Position numbers and translations under genes: made by a program. A stretch of 61,205 nt of DNA from contig JBCDJG010000029.1 in the NCBI GenBank assembly GCA_038748065.1, forward strand, positions 1-61,205, written 5' to 3'. Numbering within the stretch: the first letter of the stretch is position 1; every line of letters begins with the position of its first letter. Positions 45,552-54,256 of the stretch are shown here, piece by piece. The notes under the pieces were generated by a model. The model did not search any database, had not been told where the DNA came from, and was given only the letters and a program-made list of their open reading frames with translations. The DNA is from JBCDJG01 sp038748065. Lineage in GTDB: Bacteria; Pseudomonadota; Gammaproteobacteria; Pseudomonadales; Halieaceae.

Positions 45552-46901
45552 CTAGCTCTGTTCCGGCCGAGGCAGGTCGCTGGCCTGTTTGCGCAGCCAC
45601 AAATCATGCTTATGCATACGTATGTAGACCCAGTAGAGCGTAACGCTTCGGGCCGCAGTGAAGAGGAGGAAGGCCAGCCACAGCCCATGGTTACCCCAGC
45701 CCCGGGCCAACCACCAGGCTGGCAGGTAAATCAGGATGGTACTTACCAACATGGTCGTCATCATCGGCCGCGTCTCGGCGGCGCCGATAAAAACGCCGTC
45801 CAGCAGGTAGCTGGGCGCCGCCACGATAGGTAGCGCGATCAGCCACCAGCGATATTGCAGCATGAGTGCGAGCACTTCGGGCAAGCCAGTGAGCAGGCCG
45901 AACAGGGCTTGGTGGGCAATTGCGAAGAAGCTGGCGATCGCGAGGCCCGTGGCCGCGCACCATAACCAACACCGGGTGACAGCGGCCTTGAAAGCAGCAC
46001 CGTCGCCTGCCCCCAGGGCGTGTCCGGCCAAACCTTCTGCGGCATAGGCGAAACCATCCATGCCAAAGGCAGCCAGCAACAGCAGCTGCATCATAATAGC
46101 GTTGGCCGCCAGCGTATCTGCACCTAGCTTATCGCCCATCGCGGTGAAGAATGCGAAGCTGAAGAGAAGGCAGGTCGTGCGGACAAACAGGTGCCGGTTG
46201 CTGCGTAGCAGACGGCCATAGTCCGACAGCACCAGCAGCCGACGGTAAATAAAGGTGTCGGCTAGCCTCGGTAGATTGCGCCACGCGGCCCAGATTGCAA
46301 GCCCGGCGCCAAGGTATTCGGCGCAGACCGTGGCCAGGGCGGCGCCGTCGCTGTGCATGCCGAGGCCCATGATGAAGAGGAAGTCGAGGGCGATGTTGAT
46401 GATATTGGTGGTCACAACGATGAGCATGGGCCAGCGTGTGTTCTGGCGGCCGATAAACCAGCCAACAATGGCATAGGTGCCCAGCACCGCTGGAGCGCTA
46501 ATAATGCGGATGCTCGCGTAGCTCTGGGCTAGTGTCTCAAGCTCAGGTTGCGGAGCCATCAGGGAAAAGCCAAACCCCAGCCATAGAGGGTGGGCCAACA
46601 TGACGAGTAGCGCCAGCGCCACGGCAAGGACCCCTGACTGTAGCAGAATCAGGGCAGCCCTTTCTGGCTGGCCACTACCCATGGCTCGAGCGACCAGCCC
46701 GGTGGTGCCCATGCGAAGGAAGCTGAAACCCCAGTACAAGAAGGATAACAGTGCGCTGCCGAGGGCGACGGCTCCGAGATATTGGTTGCTGCCCAGATGG
46801 CCAAGAATCGCGGCATCCACCAACCCAAGAAGGGGTATGGAGATATTCGACAGAATCGCCGGCCAGGCAATAGCCCAAATTTTGCGATCAAGCGCTTGCA
46901 T
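45552..46901 (-). CDS. MATE-family efflux transporter (DinF-like)
   Basis: The 449-aa inner-membrane protein has about 12 hydrophobic helices in two similar halves and MATE motifs (WPAILSNISIPLLGLVDAAILGHLG near the N-terminus, GTTGLVARAMGSGQ, ANAIMMQLLLLAAFGMDGFAYAAEGLAGHALGAGD). This pattern fits the DinF subgroup, which exports cationic or oxidising compounds using an ion gradient. The substrate is unknown. It is divergent from the oxidase operon. Confidence 0.92.
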   Translation of the reverse strand: MQALDRKIWAIAWPAILSNISIPLLGLVDAAILGHLGSNQYLGAVALGSALLSFLYWGFSFLRMGTTGLVARAMGSGQPERAALILLQSGVLAVALALLVMLAHPLWLGFGFSLMAPQPELETLAQSYASIRIISAPAVLGTYAIVGWFIGRQNTRWPMLIVVTTNIINIALDFLFIMGLGMHSDGAALATVCAEYLGAGLAIWAAWRNLPRLADTFIYRRLLVLSDYGRLLRSNRHLFVRTTCLLFSFAFFTAMGDKLGADTLAANAIMMQLLLLAAFGMDGFAYAAEGLAGHALGAGDGAAFKAAVTRCWLWCAATGLAIASFFAIAHQALFGLLTGLPEVLALMLQYRWWLIALPIVAAPSYLLDGVFIGAAETRPMMTTMLVSTILIYLPAWWLARGWGNHGLWLAFLLFTAARSVTLYWVYIRMHKHDLWLRKQASDLPRPEQS

Positions 46902-46990
46902 GCTCTGGTCTATTTTTCGCCCCTGATATAGCCGATCGGGTTAACCCCCGGTGAATCAACATGTTAGTGTCTTTTGCCAAATTGTTTCGT

Positions 46991-46996
46991 TATAAT
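46991..46996 (+). promoter_or_regulatory. Candidate -10 box for the oxidase operon
   Basis: A perfect TATAAT lies about 190 bp before coxB in the dinF-like/coxB divergent interval. No convincing -35 hexamer is at 16-18 bp; TTGCCA at 46974-46979 is only 11 bp away. A 10-bp palindrome GGGTTAACCC (46938-46947) and GGCCAA/TTGGCC around 47085-47098 lie on either side. The leader would be long. Confidence 0.35.
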
Positions 46997-47185
46997 CCCC
47001 CCGCTTCGCGACTGCGACCCTGTGTCGCACACCGCTCATAGCGATCAGCTGAAGCCTCGCCGCTGGGATTTTAGCGCGCCCGCAGGCCAAAATTGGCCGT
47101 CATCGCTCCAATCCCCCGCCTGTTCAAGGTGTCCGTCTAGCGAGGCCTGCTGGGGGAACTAATCTTATACATGGAGACACGGGAT

Positions 47186-48343
47186 ATGTGTTTGTCGTTG
47201 CAGCGCCTGTATGAAAAGGTGCTCGCTCCTGTGCTGATGCTGATGGCCATGCTGAGCAGCAGTGCCTCGGCTAGCGAATCTGAACGCAGCTCAGTAAATA
47301 TGGCGCCAGGCGTGACCGAGCTGGGCCAGGATATTTTCAGCCTTCACATGACGATCCTTTGGATTTGTGTAGCCATTGGCGTGGTGGTGTTTGGCGTGAT
47401 GTTTTATTCGATCATCTACCACCGGAAATCCCGAGGCGTCACACCATCGACGTTTCATGAGAGCACCAAGGTTGAAATAGCCTGGACGGTGGTCCCGTTC
47501 TTTATACTGGTGGTCATGGCGGTACCTGCAACGTCCACCTTGCTCGACATCTACGACCACGAAGATGCTGAGATGGACATCCTGATTACCGGGTACCAGT
47601 GGAAGTGGAGCTACGAGTATCTGAACGAGTCGGGCGAAAACGTCAAGTTTTTCAGCAACTTGCGCACTCCACAGCAGGAAATCTACAATCTCGAGGACAA
47701 GGGCCAGCACTACCTGTTGGAAGTAGACGAGCCCATGGTGATTCCCGTCAACACCAAGGTCCGCTTTCTGATAACGGCGAATGACGTGATCCATTCCTGG
47801 TGGGTGCCCGATCTGGCGGTCAAAAAGGATGCGATTCCCGGATTTATCAACGAAGCCTCATCGACGGCCACTGAGGTTGGAATTTACCGCGGCCAGTGTG
47901 CGGAGCTGTGTGGCAAGGACCATGGCTTTATGCCCATCGTCGTCAACGTTGTCAGCCAGGAAGAGTACGCGGGTTGGATTGGCGAAAAGCAGGCTGAGGC
48001 TGCAGAAATTGCAGAGCTGATGGAAGCCGACTTTTCACTGGACGAGCTGATGGCGCGCGGCAAAGAGGTTTACGACCGCAGCTGTCTCGCTTGCCACGGG
48101 GCCAAAGGCGAGGGCGGTGTCGGTACGGCAATTGCGGGTAGCGCTATTGCTATGGGCGATCTGGGCGGTCACATGGACATCGTCGTTAACGGCAGCGCTA
48201 ACAACGCCGCGATGCAGGCTTTCGGCAAGCAGCTCAACGATGTCGACTTGTCTGCAGTCATTACTTATCAACGTAACGCGTTTGGCAACAACATGGGCGA
48301 TAAGGTCCAGCCGATCGACGTGTTCAACTACAAGAAGGGTTAA
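47186..48343 (+). CDS. coxB: Cytochrome c oxidase subunit II with fused cytochrome c domain
   Basis: This is subunit II of the aa3/caa3-type terminal oxidase, which accepts electrons at the CuA centre. The 385-aa protein has a signal peptide, two membrane helices (about 47-70 and 88-108) and the CuA domain with C238, C242, H246 and M249 (CAELCGKDHGFM). A C-terminal cytochrome c module carries C300-x2-C303-H304 (CLACH). The fusion makes it a caa3-like subunit. ATG 47186 has GGAGA 8 bp upstream; ATG 47171 is possible. It leads coxB-ctaD-ctaG-ctaE. Confidence 0.96.
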   Translation: MCLSLQRLYEKVLAPVLMLMAMLSSSASASESERSSVNMAPGVTELGQDIFSLHMTILWICVAIGVVVFGVMFYSIIYHRKSRGVTPSTFHESTKVEIAWTVVPFFILVVMAVPATSTLLDIYDHEDAEMDILITGYQWKWSYEYLNESGENVKFFSNLRTPQQEIYNLEDKGQHYLLEVDEPMVIPVNTKVRFLITANDVIHSWWVPDLAVKKDAIPGFINEASSTATEVGIYRGQCAELCGKDHGFMPIVVNVVSQEEYAGWIGEKQAEAAEIAELMEADFSLDELMARGKEVYDRSCLACHGAKGEGGVGTAIAGSAIAMGDLGGHMDIVVNGSANNAAMQAFGKQLNDVDLSAVITYQRNAFGNNMGDKVQPIDVFNYKKG

Positions 48344-48357
48344 GGGAGAGTTTAACG

Positions 48358-49920
48358 ATGGGAGATCATCATCACGGTCCCGCCAAGGGCCTTTCCCGTT
48401 GGCTGTTTACCACCAACCATAAAGATATCGGAACCATGTACCTGTGGTTCTCGTTTGCCATGTTTATCCTGGGCGGCGCATTCGCGATGATTATTCGCGC
48501 CGAGCTGTTCCAGCCTGGCATGCAGCTGGTAGAGCCAGCCTTCTTCAACCAGATGACCACCCTGCACGGGCTTGTCATGGTATTTGGCGCCATCATGCCA
48601 GCCTTTGTTGGGCTGGCGAACTGGATGATCCCGATGATGATCGGGGCACCGGATATGGCCCTGCCACGGATGAACAACTGGAGCTTCTGGATACTGCCGC
48701 CAGCATTCCTGCTACTCGCCTCAACCCTGTTTGTTGAAGGTGGCGCACCGGCCTTTGGTTGGACCTTTTACGCGCCGCTGTCTACGACCTATGCGCCGCC
48801 GTCGGTCACCTACTTCATTTTCTCGGTGCACGTGCTCGGTCTGTCATCAATCATGGGCTCGATAAATATCATCGCCACGGTGATGAACATGCGCGCGCCC
48901 GGCATGACCTACATGAAGATGCCCCTGTTCGTCTGGACCTGGCTAATTACCGCCTTCCTGCTGGTCGCTGTAATGCCTGTACTGGCAGGCGCGGTCACCA
49001 TGATGCTGATGGACATCCACTTCGGGACCAGCTTCTTCTCTGCCGCGGGCGGCGGCGACCCCGTGCTGTTCCAGCATATTTTTTGGTTCTTCGGGCATCC
49101 CGAGGTCTACATCATCATCCTGCCGGCTTTCGGCGTCGTGTCGCAGATCATCCCTGCATTCTCGCGCAAGCCGCTGTTCGGCTACGACTCTATGGTGTAC
49201 GCCACCGCGTCCATTGCCTTCCTGTCCTTCATCGTCTGGGCTCACCACATGTACACGGTAGGCATGCCGGTAGCGGGCGAACTGTACTTCATGTATGCCA
49301 CGATGCTGATCGCGGTGCCCACGGGCGTTAAGGTGTTCAACTGGATTACAACGATGTGGCGCGGTGCGCTCTCGTTCGAAACACCGATGCTGTTCTGTAT
49401 CGGCTTCCTGGTGCTGTTCACCATCGGCGGCTTCACCGGCCTCATGTTGTCTATTGCGCCGGCTGACTTTCAGTACCATGACAGCTATTTCGTGGTTGCC
49501 CACTTCCACTATGTGATGGTGGCCGGTGCGGTGTTCTCAATGACCGCTGCCGTGTACTACTGGCTGCCCAAGTGGTGCGGCAAGATGTACAACGAAACCA
49601 TGGGTAAGACGCACTTCTGGATTTCGTTTGTCGGCTTTAACCTGACCTTCTTCCCGCAGCACTTCGTCGGCCTTGCCGGCATGCCGCGCCGCATACCTGA
49701 CTACGCGCTGCAGTTTGCAGACTTCAACATGATGTCTTCAATTGGCGCATTCATCTATGGCGCGTCGCAGATCCTGTTCCTGTACAACGTGGTCGCGACT
49801 ATCGTGGCCGGCAAGCCGACTTCGGAAGAGAAAATCTGGGACGGCGCGGAAGGGCTGGAGTGGACAGTGCCGACGCCTGCGCCATACCACACCTTCGAAA
49901 CGCCGCCCGCTGTGCGCTGA
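48358..49920 (+). CDS. ctaD: Cytochrome c oxidase subunit I
   Basis: This is the catalytic subunit with low-spin heme a and the heme a3-CuB centre. The 520-aa protein has 12 membrane helices. It contains WFFGHPEVYIIILPAFG, whose glutamate marks the A1 type D-channel end, the CuB histidines WAHHMYTVG, the K-channel region PTGVKVFNW, and the heme ligands in HDSYFVVAHFHYVM. An N-terminal histidine-rich MGDHHHG is common in this family. It starts 14 bp after coxB. Confidence 0.98.
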   Translation: MGDHHHGPAKGLSRWLFTTNHKDIGTMYLWFSFAMFILGGAFAMIIRAELFQPGMQLVEPAFFNQMTTLHGLVMVFGAIMPAFVGLANWMIPMMIGAPDMALPRMNNWSFWILPPAFLLLASTLFVEGGAPAFGWTFYAPLSTTYAPPSVTYFIFSVHVLGLSSIMGSINIIATVMNMRAPGMTYMKMPLFVWTWLITAFLLVAVMPVLAGAVTMMLMDIHFGTSFFSAAGGGDPVLFQHIFWFFGHPEVYIIILPAFGVVSQIIPAFSRKPLFGYDSMVYATASIAFLSFIVWAHHMYTVGMPVAGELYFMYATMLIAVPTGVKVFNWITTMWRGALSFETPMLFCIGFLVLFTIGGFTGLMLSIAPADFQYHDSYFVVAHFHYVMVAGAVFSMTAAVYYWLPKWCGKMYNETMGKTHFWISFVGFNLTFFPQHFVGLAGMPRRIPDYALQFADFNMMSSIGAFIYGASQILFLYNVVATIVAGKPTSEEKIWDGAEGLEWTVPTPAPYHTFETPPAVR

Positions 49921-49948
49921 TCGCTGAAACTGGAGGAGGCAACACACC

Positions 49949-50512
49949 GTGTTACAGGTGAGCAGTAACCCCGTCGTGGACACCGTCAGTAAACTGGTGG
50001 TGGTTGCGATCGGTATGTTCGCCTTCGTCTTCGTCGTGATGGTGCCCCTGTACGATGTACTGTGTGATGCGCTAGGCATCAATGGCAAGACAGCCAGCGA
50101 GGCGTACACGGCGGTGCCAGCCATGGTTGACGAGAGCCGGACGGTGACCGTGCAATTTGTTGCTACTAACAACCAGGGCATGCCCTGGCGCTTTGGCCCC
50201 AGTGTCACCGCAATGAAAGTACACCCGGGAGCGGTAAACGATACCGTGTTCCTCGCCCGCAACCCCCTGAACAAGGATATGGTTGCGCAGGCGATACCGA
50301 GCGTCTCGCCGTCGCGGGCCGCTGAGTACTTTCACAAGACAGAGTGTTTCTGTTTCAACCACCAGCCACTCGACGGTCTGGATTCGACAGAAATGCCGCT
50401 GCAGTTCATTATCGACCAGGATCTACCCAAGGACATAAAGACGATCACGCTGTCCTATACGATCTTTGATATCACCGATATGGTCGACAGTGACAAGGTT
50501 GCAGCACGCTGA
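49949..50512 (+). CDS. ctaG: Cytochrome c oxidase assembly protein CtaG/Cox11
   Basis: Cox11 delivers copper to the CuB site of subunit I. The 187-aa protein has one N-terminal membrane anchor (about 13-36) and a periplasmic copper-binding domain with the diagnostic ECFCFNHQPL (C133, C135). The GTG start at 49949 follows GGAGGAGG with a 9-base spacer. It lies between ctaD and ctaE, as in Pseudomonas and Rhizobium clusters. Confidence 0.95.
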   Translation: MLQVSSNPVVDTVSKLVVVAIGMFAFVFVVMVPLYDVLCDALGINGKTASEAYTAVPAMVDESRTVTVQFVATNNQGMPWRFGPSVTAMKVHPGAVNDTVFLARNPLNKDMVAQAIPSVSPSRAAEYFHKTECFCFNHQPLDGLDSTEMPLQFIIDQDLPKDIKTITLSYTIFDITDMVDSDKVAAR

Positions 50513-50556
50513 AGCGCGGGTCGGGGGGACCTGCGTAGAATAAACGGAGAGTTTTA

Positions 50557-51531
50557 ATGAGTACCCAGACTTCGACGGAGTACGAAACATACTACGTACC
50601 CGAGAAGAGCAAGATGGCGGTCCTGGCGACTATTGGCCTGATGCTCAGCATTTTTGGCGCCGCAAGCATCATGAACGACATGACGTTTGGCGACCCGGAA
50701 GAGTCGACTAACTCCTGGACGATCTTCCTGCTGGGCCTGTTTTTCTTCGTCGCCACGCTGTTTTACTGGTTCCGCATGGCCATCCGCGAGAATCTCGCTG
50801 GCTTGAACAGCGTGCAGCTGAAAAAGTCCTACGTGCTTGGGATGTTCTGGTTCATTTTCTCCGAAGTGATGTTCTTCGCGGCATTCTTCGGCGCACTGTT
50901 CTACGTGCGAGCGCTGGCGGGCCCATGGCTGGCTGGTGAGGGTGAAGCGGGCCGGATGAACGGACTTCTGTGGGAAGGGTTTGAATACAGCTGGCCAATG
51001 AGCCAGACGCCGCAGGAAGCGGTTGGTGGAGTGGCTGCCCAGCCGCTGGCTAACAACGGTTCTTTCGATAGTGCCGAGCGAACCATGGATATCAGCGAGA
51101 CCTCGGCCTGGTATGCATGGCTGCCGCTGTGGAATACCATCATCCTGCTGTCGTCCAGTGTGACGGTTCATATCGCACACCTCGGTATTCTTAACGGTGA
51201 CAAGAAGAAATTTAATCTGTGGCTCGGTATTACCGTCGCCTTGGGCATTATCTTTGTTGGTGTGCAGGCGTATGAGTACTACGAAGCCTACGCCCACTTT
51301 GGGCTGACGCTAAACTCCGGCATTTACGGATCAACCTTCTTCATGTTGACCGGCTTCCATGGCTTCCACGTTCTCATGGGCATGACCATGCTGCTCATTC
51401 AGTGGCTGCGCAGCGTGCGCGCGGGTCATTTCAGCGCCGACGATCACTTTGGCTTCGAGGCGTCCAGCTGGTACTGGCATTTTGTGGACGTGGTGTGGGT
51501 GATGTTGTTCCTGTTCGTTTACATTTTATAG
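50557..51531 (+). CDS. ctaE: Cytochrome c oxidase subunit III
   Basis: Subunit III stabilises the oxidase core. The 324-aa protein has seven hydrophobic helices, FWFIFSEVMFFAAFFGALFY and the C-terminal LTGFHGFHVLMGMTMLLI, SSWYWHFVDVVWVMLFLFVYIL. A polar stretch of about 60 residues (about 130-190, GEGEAGRMNGLLWEG to ERTMDISETSAW) separates two helices and contributes to the longer length compared with mitochondrial forms (about 260). A strong terminator follows. Confidence 0.96.
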   Translation: MSTQTSTEYETYYVPEKSKMAVLATIGLMLSIFGAASIMNDMTFGDPEESTNSWTIFLLGLFFFVATLFYWFRMAIRENLAGLNSVQLKKSYVLGMFWFIFSEVMFFAAFFGALFYVRALAGPWLAGEGEAGRMNGLLWEGFEYSWPMSQTPQEAVGGVAAQPLANNGSFDSAERTMDISETSAWYAWLPLWNTIILLSSSVTVHIAHLGILNGDKKKFNLWLGITVALGIIFVGVQAYEYYEAYAHFGLTLNSGIYGSTFFMLTGFHGFHVLMGMTMLLIQWLRSVRAGHFSADDHFGFEASSWYWHFVDVVWVMLFLFVYIL

Positions 51532-51552
51532 GGCAGAGCAGGCGGTACGACG

Positions 51553-51580
51553 AAAAAGCCTCTCTAGAGGCTTTTTCTTT
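51553..51580. terminator. Bidirectional intrinsic terminator after ctaE
   Basis: AAAAAGCCTC (51553-51562) and GAGGCTTTTT (51567-51576) form a perfect 10-bp stem with a TCTA loop, with T-rich sequence on the 3' side and A-rich on the 5' side. It sits between convergent ctaE and the small membrane protein gene and can stop transcription in both directions. Confidence 0.92.
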
Positions 51581-51581
51581 G

Positions 51582-51848
51582 TCAGGGCTGGGTAGCCGGG
51601 GGAGTGGATGTTTCTACGGCGGCGGGCCGAGGGCCTGCGTCCCAGGGGTTGCGATGACCGAGTTGGCCGGTAGCGACGCCGTAGACGATCAGGCCTGCAA
51701 GACCGATGGCCAGTGTGAGTCGGGCTCCCAGTGAGTGAAAGAGACGGCGCTTGTTTTTGTCCCCTTGGTCGGTCATCAGAAAGAACAGGCCGCTACCGAG
51801 GCTGATCAGCAAGGCGATGACAAGCACGATGATGGCGGTTTTGAGCAC
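51582..51848 (-). CDS. DUF2909-type twin-transmembrane protein
   Basis: This 88-aa protein has two membrane helices (LKTAIIVLVIALLISLGSGL and LTLAIGLAGLIVYGVATGQ) joined by a charged loop, the layout of the small DUF2909 proteins found in oxidase clusters. GTG 51848 is chosen over ATG 51875 because it begins with VLKTAIIVL as family members do and has GGAG upstream. It is convergent to ctaE and divergent from the SURF1 gene. A role in oxidase assembly is suggested only by position. Confidence 0.85.
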   Translation of the reverse strand: MLKTAIIVLVIALLISLGSGLFFLMTDQGDKNKRRLFHSLGARLTLAIGLAGLIVYGVATGQLGHRNPWDAGPRPAAVETSTPPATQP

Positions 51849-51930
51849 GGGGAACTCCGGGGGATAAGCCGACACAGTATAGCGGGCCGCTTATGGCCTC
51901 GCAGGTTGTAAGGAAGTACGGTAAAGGTCA

Positions 51931-52686
51931 ATGGTTGGGTCACTACAGTTTGATTTTGAATGGCGGATCACGCTGTTCACGCTGTTGCTGCTGCCCGCCC
52001 TCGTGAGTCTCGGTTTCTGGCAGCTCCAGAGGGCCGATGAAAAGACGGCCATCGCCGCTGCCTTCGAAGAGCGCAGTCGTCGCGCTCCCGTTGATGTCGC
52101 TGCAATGACTCCAGAGCAGGCTGCGCTTCCTTATTTACCCGTACAGGTTCGTGGTCGCGTCGATAATGAGCGCAGTTTTTTGCTGGACAACAAACTGCGT
52201 GCTGGTCGCTTTGGCTATGAGGTTTTATCCCCCGTGCAGCTCGAAGGGAGCGGTGGCTGGGTTATCGTTAATCGCGGCTGGCTGGCGGGTGATCCCGCGC
52301 GCCTTAGCCTGCCAGAGATACCATCTCTGACTGGTGTAGTGAACCTGAGCGGCCAGCTTTACATTGCCCCGGGTGAAGCTTATTTGCTGGCCGAGCAAGC
52401 ATTGGAGCCCGGATGGCCAAAGCGGCTCCAGGCGATGGATGCGGCGCTGATTGGCGAGGCTCTCGGAACGTCCCTTGCACTGCCTCATCCTGTCCGAATT
52501 GATGCGGGTCAGACGGGCGCCCTGGCGGCTGATTGGCAGATCATTAATGTCAGCCCTGAGAAACACACCGGGTACGCCGTGCAGTGGTTTTCAATGGCAG
52601 CGGCCCTGGCTGTAGCCTATCTGCTGCGTAGCACTAATCTGTGGCAATTACTCAGAGGCCGACCCCATGAGGAGCCTGAATCGTGA
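51931..52686 (+). CDS. SURF1-family oxidase assembly protein
   Basis: SURF1 (Shy1) helps insert heme a into subunit I. The 251-aa protein has membrane helices near both ends (about 12-32 and 212-230) and the family motifs LGFWQLQRADEK, LPYLPVQVRGR, FLLDNKL, GYEVLSPV, GWVIVNRGWL and HTGYAVQWFSMA. It opens the second half of the oxidase cluster and overlaps the next gene by 4 bp. Confidence 0.94.
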   Translation: MVGSLQFDFEWRITLFTLLLLPALVSLGFWQLQRADEKTAIAAAFEERSRRAPVDVAAMTPEQAALPYLPVQVRGRVDNERSFLLDNKLRAGRFGYEVLSPVQLEGSGGWVIVNRGWLAGDPARLSLPEIPSLTGVVNLSGQLYIAPGEAYLLAEQALEPGWPKRLQAMDAALIGEALGTSLALPHPVRIDAGQTGALAADWQIINVSPEKHTGYAVQWFSMAAALAVAYLLRSTNLWQLLRGRPHEEPES

Positions 52687-53342
52687 ACGAACAAGCGGCA
52701 ACAAATAACGGTCGTATGGTTCTGCTGCTCATCTTCGGCCTGCCGATCACCATGATTCTGGCGGCATCCTGGCTATGGTTTTTTGTTGAGCGAGGCAACC
52801 TGGATCTTGTGGGCGCACTGGGGACTCACAACAGCGGATCCCTGTTGCGCCCGCCCCGACAGCTGGACGAGCAGCGTATACGCGATGCCGATGGTCGCGA
52901 ATTTCGCTACTCTGATATGGAACCACGCTGGAGCCTGCTGGTGGCCAACGCGGGGGCTGATTGCGATGCGACCTGTGAACGCAGCCTCTACCTGATCAGG
53001 CAGATACATACTGCGATTGGAAAGGAGTACAGCAGGCTCCGCCGGGTCTATATCGGTGACCACGCCATCAACAATACGGCCCTCGATGTAGAGGCCCTCA
53101 GTGACGAGAGCGAGGCGCCGGAGGCCCTGGCGGATTATCTTGCAACTGAACAGCGCGGCCTTAAATCGCTTCAGGTCTCCCCAGAAGCCTATGCTACGCT
53201 CTTTGCGGAGCAGCAAAGCGCGGCCGACACCTGGTATCTGGTTGATCCGTCGGGTTGGGTGATGATGACCTACGATCACAGCATCAGCTATAAAGATGTG
53301 ATTTCAGATCTCAAGTTTCTGCTGAAGAACTCCAGCGGATGA
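52683..53342 (+). CDS. Membrane-anchored Sco-like protein with CxxxC motif
   Basis: The 219-aa protein has one N-terminal membrane helix (about 12-35) and a soluble part resembling a thioredoxin fold. It contains C94-x3-C98 (GADCDATCERS), the spacing used by Sco copper chaperones, followed by a helix and YIGDH. The C-terminal PSGWVMMTYDHSISYKDVISDL aligns in character with the Sco end. It lies where Pseudomonas has an uncharacterised oxidase-cluster protein. It overlaps SURF1 and ctaB by 4 bp on each side, so it is probably made with the assembly factors. Copper or thiol chemistry is inferred. Confidence 0.78.
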   Translation: MNEQAATNNGRMVLLLIFGLPITMILAASWLWFFVERGNLDLVGALGTHNSGSLLRPPRQLDEQRIRDADGREFRYSDMEPRWSLLVANAGADCDATCERSLYLIRQIHTAIGKEYSRLRRVYIGDHAINNTALDVEALSDESEAPEALADYLATEQRGLKSLQVSPEAYATLFAEQQSAADTWYLVDPSGWVMMTYDHSISYKDVISDLKFLLKNSSG

Positions 53343-54247
53343 GCGATATGGCAGAAATACAGCTGACCGAGTCGGCAAGCTGGCGCGACTACAAAGAGCT
53401 GACCAAGCCCAACGTCGTGCTGCTGATGATCCTGACCTCAGTCATTGGCATGTTCATGGCGGTGCCGGGCATGGTGCCTGTGGATGTGCTGGTACTGGGT
53501 AACCTCGGCATCGCGCTGTGTGCCGGTGCAGCGGCCGCGGTCAATCATCTTGTCGACCAGCGCGTGGATCAGCAAATGGCGCGCACACAGGAAAGGCCGA
53601 TAGCTCAGGGGCGCGTGGGTACCGCGCAGGCTACGCTGTTCGCACTGGTACTCGGTGGCGCGGGTATGACCATCCTGCTTGTGTGGATCAACCCGCTGAC
53701 GGCCTGGCTGACCTTGGCTTCCCTGGTGGGCTATGCCTTTATCTACACGATGTTTCTTAAGCGAGCGACGCCCCAGAACATCGTTATCGGAGGGCTCGCA
53801 GGGGCCGCACCGCCGCTCCTTGGCTGGACCGCGGTAACCGGCGAGGTCCATGGCCACGCCCTGCTCCTGGTCCTCATTATTTTCGCCTGGACGCCGCCGC
53901 ATTTTTGGGCGCTCGCCATCCATCGCAAAGAAGAATACGCAGCTGTGGATATTCCTATGCTGCCAGTGACCCACGGCGAAGCCTTCACCAAGTTGCATAT
54001 CCTGCTCTATACCGTGCTGATGGTGCTAATAACCTTGCTGCCCTTCGCGACGCGCCTCAGTGGCCCCTTTTATCTGCTGGGTGCCGTGGTGTTGGGAGGC
54101 GGTTTCATGTACTGGGCAATCGAACTGCTGCGCGGCAAAAACCCGGGTGCCGCCATGGAGACCTTCAAGTACTCGATCATCTATCTAATGGCGCTTTTTG
54201 TGGTCATGCTGGTCGATCACTATCTCTACCCCACGGCGCTCCTCTAA
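53339..54247 (+). CDS. ctaB: Protoheme IX farnesyltransferase (heme O synthase)
   Basis: This UbiA-family membrane enzyme attaches a farnesyl group to heme b, giving heme o, the precursor of heme a. The 302-aa protein has about nine helices and the prenyltransferase motifs NHLVDQRVDQQMARTQERP (first Asp-rich site) and WTPPHFWALAIHRKEEYAAVDIPMLPVTHG. Its ATG overlaps the upstream stop (ATGA). Heme A synthase (ctaA), which normally precedes it in such clusters, is not here. Confidence 0.96.
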   Translation: MSDMAEIQLTESASWRDYKELTKPNVVLLMILTSVIGMFMAVPGMVPVDVLVLGNLGIALCAGAAAAVNHLVDQRVDQQMARTQERPIAQGRVGTAQATLFALVLGGAGMTILLVWINPLTAWLTLASLVGYAFIYTMFLKRATPQNIVIGGLAGAAPPLLGWTAVTGEVHGHALLLVLIIFAWTPPHFWALAIHRKEEYAAVDIPMLPVTHGEAFTKLHILLYTVLMVLITLLPFATRLSGPFYLLGAVVLGGGFMYWAIELLRGKNPGAAMETFKYSIIYLMALFVVMLVDHYLYPTALL

Positions 54248-54256
54248 GGCGAGTTG

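Noticed and set aside
46974..46996. TTGCCA...TATAAT as a full sigma70 promoter for coxB
   Set aside because: The spacer is 11 bp, too short; only the -10 box is kept as a weak candidate.
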